Shown: one piece after another, positions 1 through 8,512 of the stretch
Layout: the number at the start of each line of letters is the position of its first letter
How positions within the stretch are numbered: position 1 is the stretch's first letter
Source of the DNA: Anaerolineae bacterium
Lineage (GTDB): Bacteria; Chloroflexota; Anaerolineae; DRVO01
NCBI GenBank assembly: GCA_013178015.1
Contig: JABLXR010000030.1
Coordinates: 1 to 51,237 of the forward strand
DNA: 51,237 nt
Reading direction: 5' to 3'
Notes under the pieces: model-generated
Seen by the model: the letters and a program-made list of their open reading frames with translations, nothing else
Database searches by the model: none
What the model was told of the DNA's origin: nothing
Translations under genes and position numbers: made by a program

Positions 1-100
1 TTGGACTCCGGCCGACGAGCAGTGGTGGTGGTCCATCAACAATCCCGACGTGGGCTCGCCCCGGGCGGCCTACATCGAGTTGCAGCGGATGGAGAAGTGA
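1..100 (+). CDS. C-terminal end of an unidentified protein (5' truncated by window edge)
   Basis: Reading frame 2 is open from the first base and ends at a TGA at 98-100, giving 32 residues that end in ...AAYIELQRMEK. It contains a tryptophan triplet (EQWWWSINN). The tail is too short and too undistinctive to assign a family. The ending of a secreted or sugar-active enzyme is possible but not supported. It is followed directly by a GCTGAT-word repeat element and then by the convergent phosphatase gene. The frame could be fortuitous, although the amino-acid composition looks protein-like. Confidence 0.4.
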   Translation, partial: WTPADEQWWWSINNPDVGSPRAAYIELQRMEK

Positions 101-103
101 GGG

Positions 104-198
104 CATAGAACGCTGATGACGCTGATACGGCGCTGATCCTCGCTGATGAAGGAAGACAATGGGGGATCCGCGTAGATCAGCGTCTCATCGGCAATACT
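104..198. repeat. GCTGAT-word inverted-repeat element, copy 1
   Basis: The left arm repeats the word GCTGAT four times with short linkers (starting AACGCTGATGACGCTGATAC). A spacer of about 35 bases follows, and the right arm carries the reverse complement (GTAGATCAGCGT, then CTCATCGG). Related elements lie at about 13149-13240 and 22917-23019, also between genes. It fills the gap between two convergent genes, so it may form a transcribed hairpin there. No coding capacity is seen. Confidence 0.75.
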
Positions 199-204
199 GG
201 TGTT

Positions 205-2115
205 CTACTGCTCCAGAGCCTGATAGATGATAGCGCCTTGGCAATCTCTCGGCACCGGAGTGTCCAGCAAGGCACAGATGGTGGGCACGATGTCAGTGAG
301 CCAGACGGTGCGCTCTAGCTCCACCCCGCGGCGGATGCCAGCCCCCCGCATCACTAGCAGGCAAGTGTTCGACCCCAGGCCCCAGGCGGCAGTGGACAGC
401 TGCTCGCCGTGGTTGCCGCCGAAGCGCTCCTTCAGAGTGAAGAGGATGTCGCCGATCTTCTGATTGGTCGGGTCGCCGTACAGGCCCACGTAGCGCATAT
501 CCTTCTTGCGCAGGACCAGGTTGTAGGGGTGCAGCCCCGTCCGCGGGTCCACGTAGGCGTGCAACGCTGCCATGATCTCGTCCAGGGTGCGTTCGTAGTC
601 CTTCTGCGGGACTATGCCGTGGGGCTCCCGCCCCTCCAAGTTGACGTTGACGAACAGCCCGTTGGTGAGGTAGGCGCGGCTGCGGCTCCAGTCTGTCTCT
701 CCGTCCGGCCCTCGCACTAATAGCCCCGAGTCCTCCAGCACCCGGCGATGGTCCACGCGGATGTCGCCCGGCAACCCACCGTGATCTGAGACCAGGAATA
801 CGGTGGTCTCTTCATCGGCCAGGTCCAGGATGCGGCCCAGCATCCCGTCCAGGCTGTCCATCAGGCGCTTGATGAAGTTCAGGTGGCGGTTGCCCTCTTC
901 GCGGTTGTCCGGGTTGGCGTAGGGGTCGGCCACGTTGAGGCCGTGGTGGTTGGCGCAGTCTATGGCGTGGGCCTGCATCATCAGCAGCGACCAGTCGCGA
1001 GTGCGGGTCAGGTACTCGATGGCCCGGACGAACCAGTCGTGTTGGTAGTCGGCCAGGTCCACCATGACCGACTCGTCGAACCAGGAGTTGGCGCCGTAGT
1101 GGCCCAGCCCTTCCCAGGCGATGTCAGTGATGAAAGGGCCAATGTTGTCCACTAGTTCCCGCCCTACCTCAGGAGGGGTGGTGTAGTGGTCCACGTCCAT
1201 CACTTGGGTAGCGTACAACCGCACCGACCGCCCGTCTGGCGAAAGCTGCTGCAGCTTGAAGCGGAAGGTACCTTCGCGCTCTCCGTCCATGGTGCGGAAG
1301 GTGTCGCGTATCCACTGTGACCACTGGCCCGGGCCGATCTCGGCCACTCTCTGACGGGCTCTCTCGTCTTTGGCGATGACGACGCGATCGTAGCCATTGC
1401 CGTCGTGGGAGAGGAGGAAGAGATGGTAACGGTGGCCGGGCGGAAGGATCTTGCACACCGGGGTGGCCAGGCTGACCCCGGCGGGTTTGTGCTCGTCGCC
1501 GTCAGGGACGCCGTAGAGGGTGCTGCGCTCATCCATACCTTCGCCCACCGACTCGCCGCCGATGCCACGGGCCTCAAAGACGAGCTCGCCGGCCAGGACG
1601 GGCAGGCGGCTGGGGAGGTCTGCGCCATTTAGCGCCGGCTGCAGGCAGAGGGGGGCGTTTCGCGGTTCCTCGGTGGCGAACATATGGGCGCCATCGATCT
1701 GATGGGCGCAGGGCTTGACGTGACAGCCGCACACTTGCACCCCGGTGCGCATGGTCGGGGGGTGGGAGGCGGGGTATTTGAGCAGGATGGTCTGCTTGCC
1801 GGCACGCTCCAGAGCGTCCCAGATGAACTCGGCTCGCGTCTCGGCTGAGGTGTAGCCAGCCATCCAGCGGCCGCGAAGCTCCGGTGGGCGGAAGACCTGG
1901 AAGGACATGACCTGGTGGGTACCGTTCCAGGCTCCAGTAGAGATAGTGGTCCAGTTCTCGGGAGTGGAGGTGGGGACGGAAGAGAGACAGTGAGGTGCGA
2001 AGGTGCCTTCCTCGATCATGCGCCTGAAGTTCGGCAGCCGGCCCTCGGCCATGAGGTACTGGACGAAGTGGGGGCTGACGCCGTCCATCCCAACGACGAT
2101 GCACTTCCGGGTCAT
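205..2115 (-). CDS. Alkaline phosphatase family protein (type I phosphodiesterase/nucleotide pyrophosphatase-like)
   Basis: This 636-residue protein starts VVGMDGVSP, the usual first metal-binding Asp segment of the alkaline phosphatase/phosphodiesterase superfamily. It is followed by STPENWTTISTGAW, which holds the likely nucleophile region. Further metal-site segments are HAIDCANHHGLN and LVSDHGG in the middle, and GGNHGEQ near the C-terminus. The C-terminal ...TVWLTDIVPTICALLDTPVPRD is the typical closing helix of the family. The likely reaction is hydrolysis of a phosphate mono- or diester; the substrate cannot be read from sequence. No signal peptide is visible, so it is probably cytosolic. 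The ATG at 2115 has an AGGAGA ribosome site 8 bases upstream. It lies 81 bases downstream of the solute-binding protein on the same strand, so co-transcription is possible. Confidence 0.85.
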   Translation of the reverse strand: MTRKCIVVGMDGVSPHFVQYLMAEGRLPNFRRMIEEGTFAPHCLSSVPTSTPENWTTISTGAWNGTHQVMSFQVFRPPELRGRWMAGYTSAETRAEFIWDALERAGKQTILLKYPASHPPTMRTGVQVCGCHVKPCAHQIDGAHMFATEEPRNAPLCLQPALNGADLPSRLPVLAGELVFEARGIGGESVGEGMDERSTLYGVPDGDEHKPAGVSLATPVCKILPPGHRYHLFLLSHDGNGYDRVVIAKDERARQRVAEIGPGQWSQWIRDTFRTMDGEREGTFRFKLQQLSPDGRSVRLYATQVMDVDHYTTPPEVGRELVDNIGPFITDIAWEGLGHYGANSWFDESVMVDLADYQHDWFVRAIEYLTRTRDWSLLMMQAHAIDCANHHGLNVADPYANPDNREEGNRHLNFIKRLMDSLDGMLGRILDLADEETTVFLVSDHGGLPGDIRVDHRRVLEDSGLLVRGPDGETDWSRSRAYLTNGLFVNVNLEGREPHGIVPQKDYERTLDEIMAALHAYVDPRTGLHPYNLVLRKKDMRYVGLYGDPTNQKIGDILFTLKERFGGNHGEQLSTAAWGLGSNTCLLVMRGAGIRRGVELERTVWLTDIVPTICALLDTPVPRDCQGAIIYQALEQ

Positions 2116-2152
2116 ATTGAAGGTCTCCTGTAGTGAGGCTGCTGTAACCCCG

Positions 2153-2179
2153 CCCCCCTTCCCTCTCCGGGAAGGGGGG
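2153..2179. repeat. G/C hairpin of the CCCTCTCC/GGGAGAGG type
   Basis: An 11-bp perfect stem (CCCCCCTTCCC / GGGAAGGGGGG) closes a five-base loop. It sits in the 81-base gap between the solute-binding protein and the phosphatase. There is no T tract on either strand, so a Rho-independent terminator is not well supported. A related purine/pyrimidine-word hairpin lies at 21014-21058. Confidence 0.55.
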
Positions 2180-2196
2180 TCGAGGAGAGGTCCAGC

Positions 2197-4188
2197 TCAT
2201 GCACTCCTGATGAAGTACTGCTCGATGTTGGTGCAGCCGGGCGTCTTGGCCCGGTCGTCGGATAGGGCCACCTCGGGCACGTTGCGGAAGTTGTTCTTCA
2301 CGATGACCAGCACCGGCAGCAGGCCGACCACGCCCACGAACCAGATGTTGTCGGAATGGTTGTCTACGAACTGCTGAGCCACGGCGTCCAGCTCGTCAGG
2401 TGGGGCGGCCTTGATCCTCTCGTACAGCTCGTACTGAAGCTTGACCTCCGGCGGGGGTTCCTCTCCCCGCTCGCCCTTGGTGTCCCGCCAGCGGAGCCAC
2501 TCATTGGCGGCGTAGGTGCCGGGGAGCCACCAGGTGGGGCCCAGGAGAGGGTTGTAGGCGCCGCCCATAGTCCACACGGACATGTCGAATTCGCTGCCAT
2601 CCATGTGCTGTTGCCAGAGGCTGCGGTCCTCCTCCTTGGTAATGATGCGAATGCCGATCTCCTTCCACTGGTCGGCGATCAGGCTGACGCAATCGCGCCA
2701 GGGGCCGAAGACGGGGGCGTACTCGACCGTGATGGTCAGGGGATCGCCGCTGGGAAGAGTGCGGAAGCCCTCGTCGTCGCGCTGGCTGAGGCCCATCTCG
2801 TCCAGCATGGCATTGGCGGTGTCGGGGTCATGCTCGATCCAGCGGTTGAGGTACTCCTCTTTGCTGTACGGGCACTCGGGAGTGGCCGTGGCCTGCACCG
2901 GCCTGCCCATGCCCTGATAGGCCAGCTCGTTGATGTCGGAACGCTGGATGCCCAAGGACAGGGCGATGCGGAAGTCGCGGTTGTTGAAGATCTCTCGCAA
3001 GGCTTCGTTCTTGTGATTGAAGCAGAAGTAGAGCATGGAGTTGGGGCCAGTGCCATCTACCCACTGAAGCACCCGGTAGTCGCCCTGCTCGGCGCTCTCG
3101 ATGAACAGCGGGTAGTTGCTCCACAGGATGTGGCGGAACTGCATGCTAATCTCGCCGGCCAGGGCCTTGAGGTTCAATAGATCGGAGTTCTCTACCACGT
3201 CCCACTGGATGCGGTCTATATAGGGTAACTGGTTGCCCTCTGGATCCACCTTCCAGTAGTAGGGGTTGCGCTCCCAGACGATGGGGACGTCGGGCGGGAC
3301 CCGGGTGGGCACGAAGGGCCATACGACGGGGCACTCGGGATTGGTCCAGTCGCGGCGGTTGGTGAACAGCTCCCACCAGTTGTCGAAGCCAGCGTCCTTG
3401 ACTTTCGCGGCCAGCTCGTCGGCGTCGGCGTAGTTGGGGTGGAACTGCTGCAGGTAGTGCTTAGGCCAGCGGAACATGTCGGTACCGGTGTAACTGGCCA
3501 GGGTCCTGATGAAGAGCCAGTAGGGGCTCTGGAAGGTGATCTTGATGGTGTAGTCATCCACCTTCTCCAGAGTCATGGGCTCGCCGTGCACCGGGTCCCG
3601 CAGGTCGGAGGGGAAGGTGGGATAAAGGTCCTTGTTGAGGAGGCCGTCCTCGTAGTAGAAGACGAAGTCATCGGCGGTGAAGGGCTCGCCATCGGACCAG
3701 CGCATGCCCTCGCGCAGGTAGAAGGTGAACTCGGTGCCGTCTTCATTGGCCTCGTAGCTCTTGGCCAGGTTGTTGATGATGGTGTTGCCGTCCTTGGCGT
3801 AGCGCAGCAAGTTCTCATACGCCAGGCGACCGGCGGCCCAGGCGTCCCCGGGACCCACGGCGGCGCGGTACCAGGTGCCGCCGTACTGGCCGATTTCCTC
3901 CTCGACCGGGACCACCATCGGTTCTTTAGGCAGGCGCTCCTCCACCGGGGGCAGCTCACCGGCGGCTACCTTCTGGGCCAGCGCTGGCGCCTCCTTGTAC
4001 TTGGCTGCCGGGGGCGCGGTCGGTGCCTCAGCTGCAGCTGCGGCGGGAGTGGCAGTGGGTTCTTCGGCAGCCGGCGCAGTGGTGGGAGCCGGAGTGGGAG
4101 CGGCTGCGCAGGCTGCGGCGACCGCCGCAGTAGCTGCCAGTCCCGTGACCTTGAGAAATGTCCGTCGGTTCAACTCGGTCGGATCCAT
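2197..4188 (-). CDS. ABC transporter substrate-binding lipoprotein, family 5 (peptide/nickel type)
   Basis: This 663-residue protein starts at an ATG with a GGGAGGAG ribosome site. The N-terminus has a twin-arginine motif (RRTFLK, residues 8-13), a hydrophobic stretch and a lipobox ending in Cys27. A Pro/Ala/Thr/Glu-rich linker follows (to about residue 65). This predicts Tat export and lipid anchoring. The mature part carries SBP family 5 features: LAKSYEANEDGTEFTFYLREGMRWSDG in two contiguous pieces, FTADDFVFYYED and a long oligopeptide-binding fold. Members bind oligopeptides or other solutes for an ABC importer, but no permease or ATPase gene of that system lies in this window. An upstream in-frame extension to 4359 was rejected because it has no ribosome site and would bury the signal peptide. 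Confidence 0.88.
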   Translation of the reverse strand: MDPTELNRRTFLKVTGLAATAAVAAACAAAPTPAPTTAPAAEEPTATPAAAAAEAPTAPPAAKYKEAPALAQKVAAGELPPVEERLPKEPMVVPVEEEIGQYGGTWYRAAVGPGDAWAAGRLAYENLLRYAKDGNTIINNLAKSYEANEDGTEFTFYLREGMRWSDGEPFTADDFVFYYEDGLLNKDLYPTFPSDLRDPVHGEPMTLEKVDDYTIKITFQSPYWLFIRTLASYTGTDMFRWPKHYLQQFHPNYADADELAAKVKDAGFDNWWELFTNRRDWTNPECPVVWPFVPTRVPPDVPIVWERNPYYWKVDPEGNQLPYIDRIQWDVVENSDLLNLKALAGEISMQFRHILWSNYPLFIESAEQGDYRVLQWVDGTGPNSMLYFCFNHKNEALREIFNNRDFRIALSLGIQRSDINELAYQGMGRPVQATATPECPYSKEEYLNRWIEHDPDTANAMLDEMGLSQRDDEGFRTLPSGDPLTITVEYAPVFGPWRDCVSLIADQWKEIGIRIITKEEDRSLWQQHMDGSEFDMSVWTMGGAYNPLLGPTWWLPGTYAANEWLRWRDTKGERGEEPPPEVKLQYELYERIKAAPPDELDAVAQQFVDNHSDNIWFVGVVGLLPVLVIVKNNFRNVPEVALSDDRAKTPGCTNIEQYFIRSA

Positions 4189-4906
4189 CGTCTCCTCCCT
4201 CAGCCCACATAGCTCAGATGAACGGACACGCGCATGGGCAGGTCGCGAACCTGACGGCGGGGCCAATAGGTCCCGCCAACGAACGCTGTCAAGCCTCCTC
4301 TCCGATCGGGAGCCGGCGTGCCAGCAGGGCGCGCCCAGTCGGCGATGCTGCGGGCGCACCGGGAGCGATGGCCGTCGGCTTCACCCATGGTGAGCGCATT
4401 CTAGCTCAAGCGACGTACCATTTCCATAGGGACATCTCCGGTAGGAGCTCAGGATCGGGGGTGAGTGTGTTCAGCCGGCAGTCGCGCGCAGGTGGTTTCC
4501 TCACCGGCTTTGGCGGCAGGCTCTTCGGCCGGCTAGAAGGGCAAGGCGCTAGCATCCGGGCAGGTCCCAGCCTCCCCCTGAGGAGTCCGCGCTCCCAAGC
4601 GCAGTAGGCACTTGGGGGCGCGGCGCGCGTGGGCGCGTGCACCCCTCGAAGGAAGGTGTTCCCGCGGTGCCGCCAAGGCTGGCTCGCCTAGCGCGAGCGC
4701 AGGGAAGGCCCTGAGCGACAGCGCTGGTCGGCATGTCTCCCCCGATCCTGAGCTGCTACATCCCGAGGCCCGGCCACGGTGGGAGGAGAGCCTCCGGGGC
4801 TGGCCCTCTGTGCACCAGCCTGGCACGAGCCGGACATCCATAGCCGTCCAGGTGCATGGGCGCCTTTCCTCTGAGGGCGGCATTGGCCCCTGCCCTTGGC
4901 CGGGTG
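4189..4906. other. 718-base intergenic region without a recognisable gene
   Basis: No supported coding region is seen. The part next to 4189 should hold the promoter of the solute-binding protein, but no clear box was found. Positions 4560-4760 hold a dispersed repeat that matches, in the same order, blocks at about 11790-12180: the 69-bp element, then a GCTCGCC...GCGAGCGC hairpin and a GGCCCTGAGCGAC segment. The long overlapping frames here are GC-rich artefacts. Confidence 0.6.
4580..4648. repeat. 69-bp GAGGAGT/CTCCTC-ended hairpin element, copy 1
   Basis: The element begins GAGGAGT and ends ACCCCTCG, an imperfect terminal inverted repeat, and has a GCGCG-TGGG-CGCG hairpin just inside the right end. 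The copy at 11811-11879 is also exactly 69 bp and aligns without gaps. The left end overlaps a small CCTGAGG palindrome. Size, terminal repeats and lack of coding capacity fit a REP/MITE-like non-autonomous element; the mobilising enzyme is not in the window. Confidence 0.65.
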
Positions 4907-7738
4907 TTACTCCTGGTCGCCCAGCCGCAAAGCCTGGGCCAATTGCCGCCGGGCTACGCCGTAGAGAAGGGCGGCCACGGCGGAGCCCAGCAGCGCCGCG
5001 AAGACTAGCGAGAACATGCCAATCTCCCGCCAGGCGATCTCGGCGACGAACGGGGGCACGGGTAGGCTGGGGTCCTCGGTGAGCTGGAAGTAGGGCACGA
5101 ACAGCTCGGACGCGAGCACTCCCAGGAATGACCCTCCACCGACGCCATAGACGATGACGGTGACGAATTCCAGGGTCACCACCGTCATGAGCTGGTTCAG
5201 GCTGAAGCCAATGGCGCGCAGAACGGCGAACCGCTGCAGGCGCGACGACAGCGAGGCGGAGATGTACATGAGCAGCCCCAGGATGGAGAGGCCGGCGGAG
5301 GCGAGGAAGCCGATAGACAGCATGCCGAACACGCCCACTCGTTCCAGGCGGGAAGTGTCGTCGCTGACCATGCCCCGCAGGTCCTTGATCTGGGTGATGA
5401 TAACGCCCAGCCCACCGCAGGCGTCATACAGCCGCTTGGCGTCCATGCCCGGAGCGGTGCGGAGCCAGACGCCGTGGGTAAGGGTCATCCCGGCGCGTTC
5501 GAAAATGTATTCCAAGTTGGCGATGACGGCCGGCTGAACCTCGGGATAGACGGTGGGGAAGTAGTCGTAGACGCCGGCGATGGTGAACTCCATGCTGCGC
5601 CGCTCGTAGTCCACCGACACGTCCAGCCGGATCTTGTCCCCTGCTTGCAGGCCCGTCTGGCCCAGCGCCTGGCGAGGGACGATGAGGCCATCGGGCACCA
5701 GCGCCAGCCGATTCATCAGCTCCCCCAGTGACTCGGGAGCGTAGTCCCGGCGCCAGTAGGCGACCCGCTGGAAGTCGACCCGGTCCACGCCCAGAAGGCG
5801 GATCTTCTGGGAGCGAGAGGCGTTGGGGGCCTTGAACTCGGCGGGGTACTCTCCCATGCGAGCAGCGTCCTCCACGCCGCGGATCTGCAGGTAGTCGGTT
5901 ACGGGCAGGAGGCGAGCGCCGAAGGACTCCTCTTCCACCAGCTTGAAGCTGAAGTCGGCGCCTACGCGGTACTGCAGCCGCTCCACGAACCAGCGGTTGG
6001 CGCTCTGGGCCATTGAAGCCTGGAAGGCGCCCACCGCCAGGCACAGCACCACTAGGAAGAGGGCGTTGGCGTACTGACCACCCTCCCGCCCCAAGTTGCG
6101 AAAGCCCAGGTACCCGGGTACGGCCAGCAAGCGGGCCGCCAGGAAGTCCAGCAGGCGCATGAGCAGAGGGAAGACGCTGGCTACCAGAAGGGCGGCGGCG
6201 AAGAAGAACAAGGTGGGCGCCAGGAAGATGAGCGGATCCTGTAGAGGGCTACCCGAGGGCTCCCAGGAGAGCATCCCCAGGGTACCCCGGATCTGCAATT
6301 GCCGATAGGCGTACCCGGTGGAGATCACCAGGGGTACGACCAGGGTCAAGCGCAGCCACGGGGGCGAGATGCGGGGGCGGGACCTTTCGCGTTCGTACTG
6401 GACTACGCTCTGGCGCGCGGCTCCCACGGCAGGGATTAGGCGGGTAAGGACACTCAGGCCGATGGCGGCCAGGAAGAAGCGGACGTCCATACCCATCAGC
6501 CCCGTCTGAGGCAGGTCCCGAGAACCGAAAGAGAGGAAGTCGTGGGCCTGCCCCGCCAAGCGGGAGAGCGCGTAGCCGGTAAGTAGGCTAAGCGGGATGC
6601 CCACCGCGCCCAAGATGAGCGCCTCCGCCAGGCTGATGCCCAGGATATGGAAGCCGGTGGCCCCACGGCTAGAGAGAAGGGCGGCTTCGCCCTTCTGGTA
6701 CCGTACGGCGATAGATGAGATAAGCCCGAGGAAGAAGAAGAGCAGCCCCAGAACCGGCAAGCTCATGCCATAGAGCATGGTGGAGAGCATGTCTTTGCGC
6801 TTAGCTGCCTGGCGCAGAGGCTCGATGGGAGACAGGTCGAGTCCGGGCCGGGGGAGCTTCTCGCCCGAGAGGCGCCGCACCTGCTCCAGGCCTCGGGCGT
6901 AGTGCTCCACCCGGTCGAGCATCATCCTGTTGTCATCGAGGACGAAGTACCAGAAGTTGAAGCCGGTCCTCTCGTAGACACGGGGCTCGACGAAACGCAC
7001 GTAGGCGTCGCGGGTGGTGAGGAAGTGGTCTTGCAGCGCCTTGGTGGGGTCCCCATACCAGAAGCCTTCCGAGCCCTCGCGTGGCTGCCACACGCCGGCG
7101 ATGTGGATGGGGATGGGGTCTTGCTGCCCGGCGGCGAAGTAGGCCAGGCGGTGCACGTCGCCTACGTTGAGGCCGAGCTTTGCGGCCAGGGGGGGCTGGA
7201 CCCAGACCTCAAGGTAGGGAGAGTCCTCGGCGGTGGCGAAGGGGGCGCCGCTGGTTACCTCAAGGTTCTGCTCTGCCCCCTCAATGAAGGCCACGCTGAA
7301 GAAGGTCACCGCCCCGCCGCTGCCTCTGGTGGTGCCCCCGTCGCTCTCGCTCTCGCCCGTGCCCGGCCGGAACAGGAGCCCAGGGCTCTCCACTTGAGTG
7401 TAGCTGGAGACGATGGGCAGGCCGATCTCGCGGCGAGTGATATCGGCCAACCAGAGACCGTTCAAGTCCACGTCGCTTACCTTCATGGGCCAGCCGGTGC
7501 TGGGTAGCGAGTAGTAGCGCAGGGTGAACAGGGGCCGCTGGTTCACCGATGCGAAGTCCGTCAGTTCCTGCCGGAGCACCAAACGGCTGACGAGCTCGGA
7601 GAAGACGGGAATGGACACCACCAGCCCCACGGACAGGCTTATGCCCACCAGGCTGAGAAGCGTGAGACCCATGCGGTTGCGCAGACGGCTGGCGGCCAGC
7701 TTGAAGGTGAGCGAGAGATAGGCCAGATAGCGAGACAA
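4907..7738 (-). CDS. FtsX-like/MacB-type ABC transporter permease
   Basis: This is a large permease of about 943 residues. An N-terminal membrane helix (LTLLSLVGISLSVGLVVSIP) is followed by an extracytoplasmic domain and a set of helices near residue 330-440. A second extracytoplasmic region and a final set of helices close the protein (LASAGLSILGLLMYISASLS... and MFSLVFAALLGSAVAALLYG). This duplicated FtsX layout is typical of MacB/LolC-like permeases, which act in mechanotransmission or lipoprotein/peptide export with a separate ATPase. No ATP-binding partner is adjacent. The chosen start is TTG at 7738, with GGAGGG six bases upstream; longer starts reach into non-coding-like sequence. The gene diverges from rarA across a repeat-filled gap. 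Confidence 0.8.
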   Translation of the reverse strand: MSRYLAYLSLTFKLAASRLRNRMGLTLLSLVGISLSVGLVVSIPVFSELVSRLVLRQELTDFASVNQRPLFTLRYYSLPSTGWPMKVSDVDLNGLWLADITRREIGLPIVSSYTQVESPGLLFRPGTGESESDGGTTRGSGGAVTFFSVAFIEGAEQNLEVTSGAPFATAEDSPYLEVWVQPPLAAKLGLNVGDVHRLAYFAAGQQDPIPIHIAGVWQPREGSEGFWYGDPTKALQDHFLTTRDAYVRFVEPRVYERTGFNFWYFVLDDNRMMLDRVEHYARGLEQVRRLSGEKLPRPGLDLSPIEPLRQAAKRKDMLSTMLYGMSLPVLGLLFFFLGLISSIAVRYQKGEAALLSSRGATGFHILGISLAEALILGAVGIPLSLLTGYALSRLAGQAHDFLSFGSRDLPQTGLMGMDVRFFLAAIGLSVLTRLIPAVGAARQSVVQYERERSRPRISPPWLRLTLVVPLVISTGYAYRQLQIRGTLGMLSWEPSGSPLQDPLIFLAPTLFFFAAALLVASVFPLLMRLLDFLAARLLAVPGYLGFRNLGREGGQYANALFLVVLCLAVGAFQASMAQSANRWFVERLQYRVGADFSFKLVEEESFGARLLPVTDYLQIRGVEDAARMGEYPAEFKAPNASRSQKIRLLGVDRVDFQRVAYWRRDYAPESLGELMNRLALVPDGLIVPRQALGQTGLQAGDKIRLDVSVDYERRSMEFTIAGVYDYFPTVYPEVQPAVIANLEYIFERAGMTLTHGVWLRTAPGMDAKRLYDACGGLGVIITQIKDLRGMVSDDTSRLERVGVFGMLSIGFLASAGLSILGLLMYISASLSSRLQRFAVLRAIGFSLNQLMTVVTLEFVTVIVYGVGGGSFLGVLASELFVPYFQLTEDPSLPVPPFVAEIAWREIGMFSLVFAALLGSAVAALLYGVARRQLAQALRLGDQE

Positions 7739-8087
7739 GAGCTTCCCTCCGGGCTGCAGAGCGCCGGGTCGAGCCGGCGACCGGACGCATTCGACGGCGG
7801 GGGCAGGAACGCCCCCACTAGGCCGAGCCGGCTGACGAGATGAAGCGAGACATGTGGCGCCGACCCGGTGCAATCGCCATCAGTCTACTACAGTGTTGTT
7901 TCGTTGGGCAAAGGACCGCCTGCTGCCTGCCCTGCTTCGGCGCACGCAGGGCCGGTGTCTTGCCGGTGGACGGGCCCAGGATAGCCATGGAGCAGGCACC
8001 GGCGAGAGCTCACGGTCGGGGGGATGCTCGTCGGCCGCGATCCCGCTCAGGCGGAACGCCGCCGGCTGGCGAGCTGGGGCCTCTTCT

Positions 8088-8386
8088 GAGGAGTGCCCCG
8101 AGGCGCGGGGGCACTCGGAGGGGATCGTGTGTCGCTGGGGATGTTTCGCGCGTGGGCGCGCGAACTCCTCGGGGGTGGTTGGTCGTCGGTGAGATGTGTG
8201 CCCCGAGGCGCGGGGGCACTCGGAGGGGATCGTGTGTCGCTGGGACCCTGTCGCGCGTGGGCGCGCGAACTCCTCGGGGGTGGTTGGTCGCCGGTGAGAT
8301 GTGTGTGCCGAGGCGCGGGGGCACTCGGAGGGGATCGTGTGTCGCTGGGGATGTTTCGCGCGTGGGCGCGCGAACTCCTCGGGGGT
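8088..8386. repeat. 105-bp tandem array with TCGCGCG-TGGG-CGCGCGA hairpin units (3 copies)
   Basis: The marker AGGCGCGGGGGCACTCGGAG recurs at 8101, 8206 and 8311, giving an exact 105-base period. Each unit contains a perfect 7-bp stem hairpin (TCGCGCG/CGCGCGA, loop TGGG) followed by ACTCCTCGGGGG. The array opens with GAGGAGT at 8088. The hairpin-plus-ACTCCTCG core is the same as in the 69-bp elements at 4580 and 11811 and resembles the units at 44.4-44.8 kb. Both unit and flanks are conserved between copies, so it is not a CRISPR array. Confidence 0.8.
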
Positions 8387-8466
8387 TACTGCAGCCCAGA
8401 GCTGACCCGTGCAGGCCGGCTCTTCTCCGAGCTTCACATCACTCGCGCGGGTTCTTGCAGGCGCTC

Positions 8467-8494
8467 TTGCACCCGTGCGGGCCGAGGCTACACT
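8467..8494 (+). promoter_or_regulatory. Sigma-70-type promoter for rarA
   Basis: TTGCAC at 8467-8472 and TACACT at 8489-8494 are 16 bases apart, immediately upstream of rarA. Transcription would begin near 8501, giving a very short leader that still contains the GGAGGAG ribosome site at 8502-8508. Confidence 0.55.
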
Positions 8495-8512
8495 GGAGCC
8501 TGGAGGAGCGCC

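Larger units (their letters stand above)
7739..8512. other. 774-base divergent intergenic region, partly tandem repeats
   Basis: The region separates the minus-strand permease from plus-strand rarA. About 7739-8087 shows no gene or clear signal. The right part holds a three-copy 105-bp array (8088-8386) and then the rarA promoter. Because the unit length is a multiple of three, long open frames run through the array on both strands; none has homology I recognise. Confidence 0.6.

Noticed and set aside
8093-8512. N-terminal extension of RarA through the 105-bp array
   Set aside because: The extension is repeat-encoded, has no ribosome site at its start, and the normal RarA N-terminus begins at 8513 with a good site.
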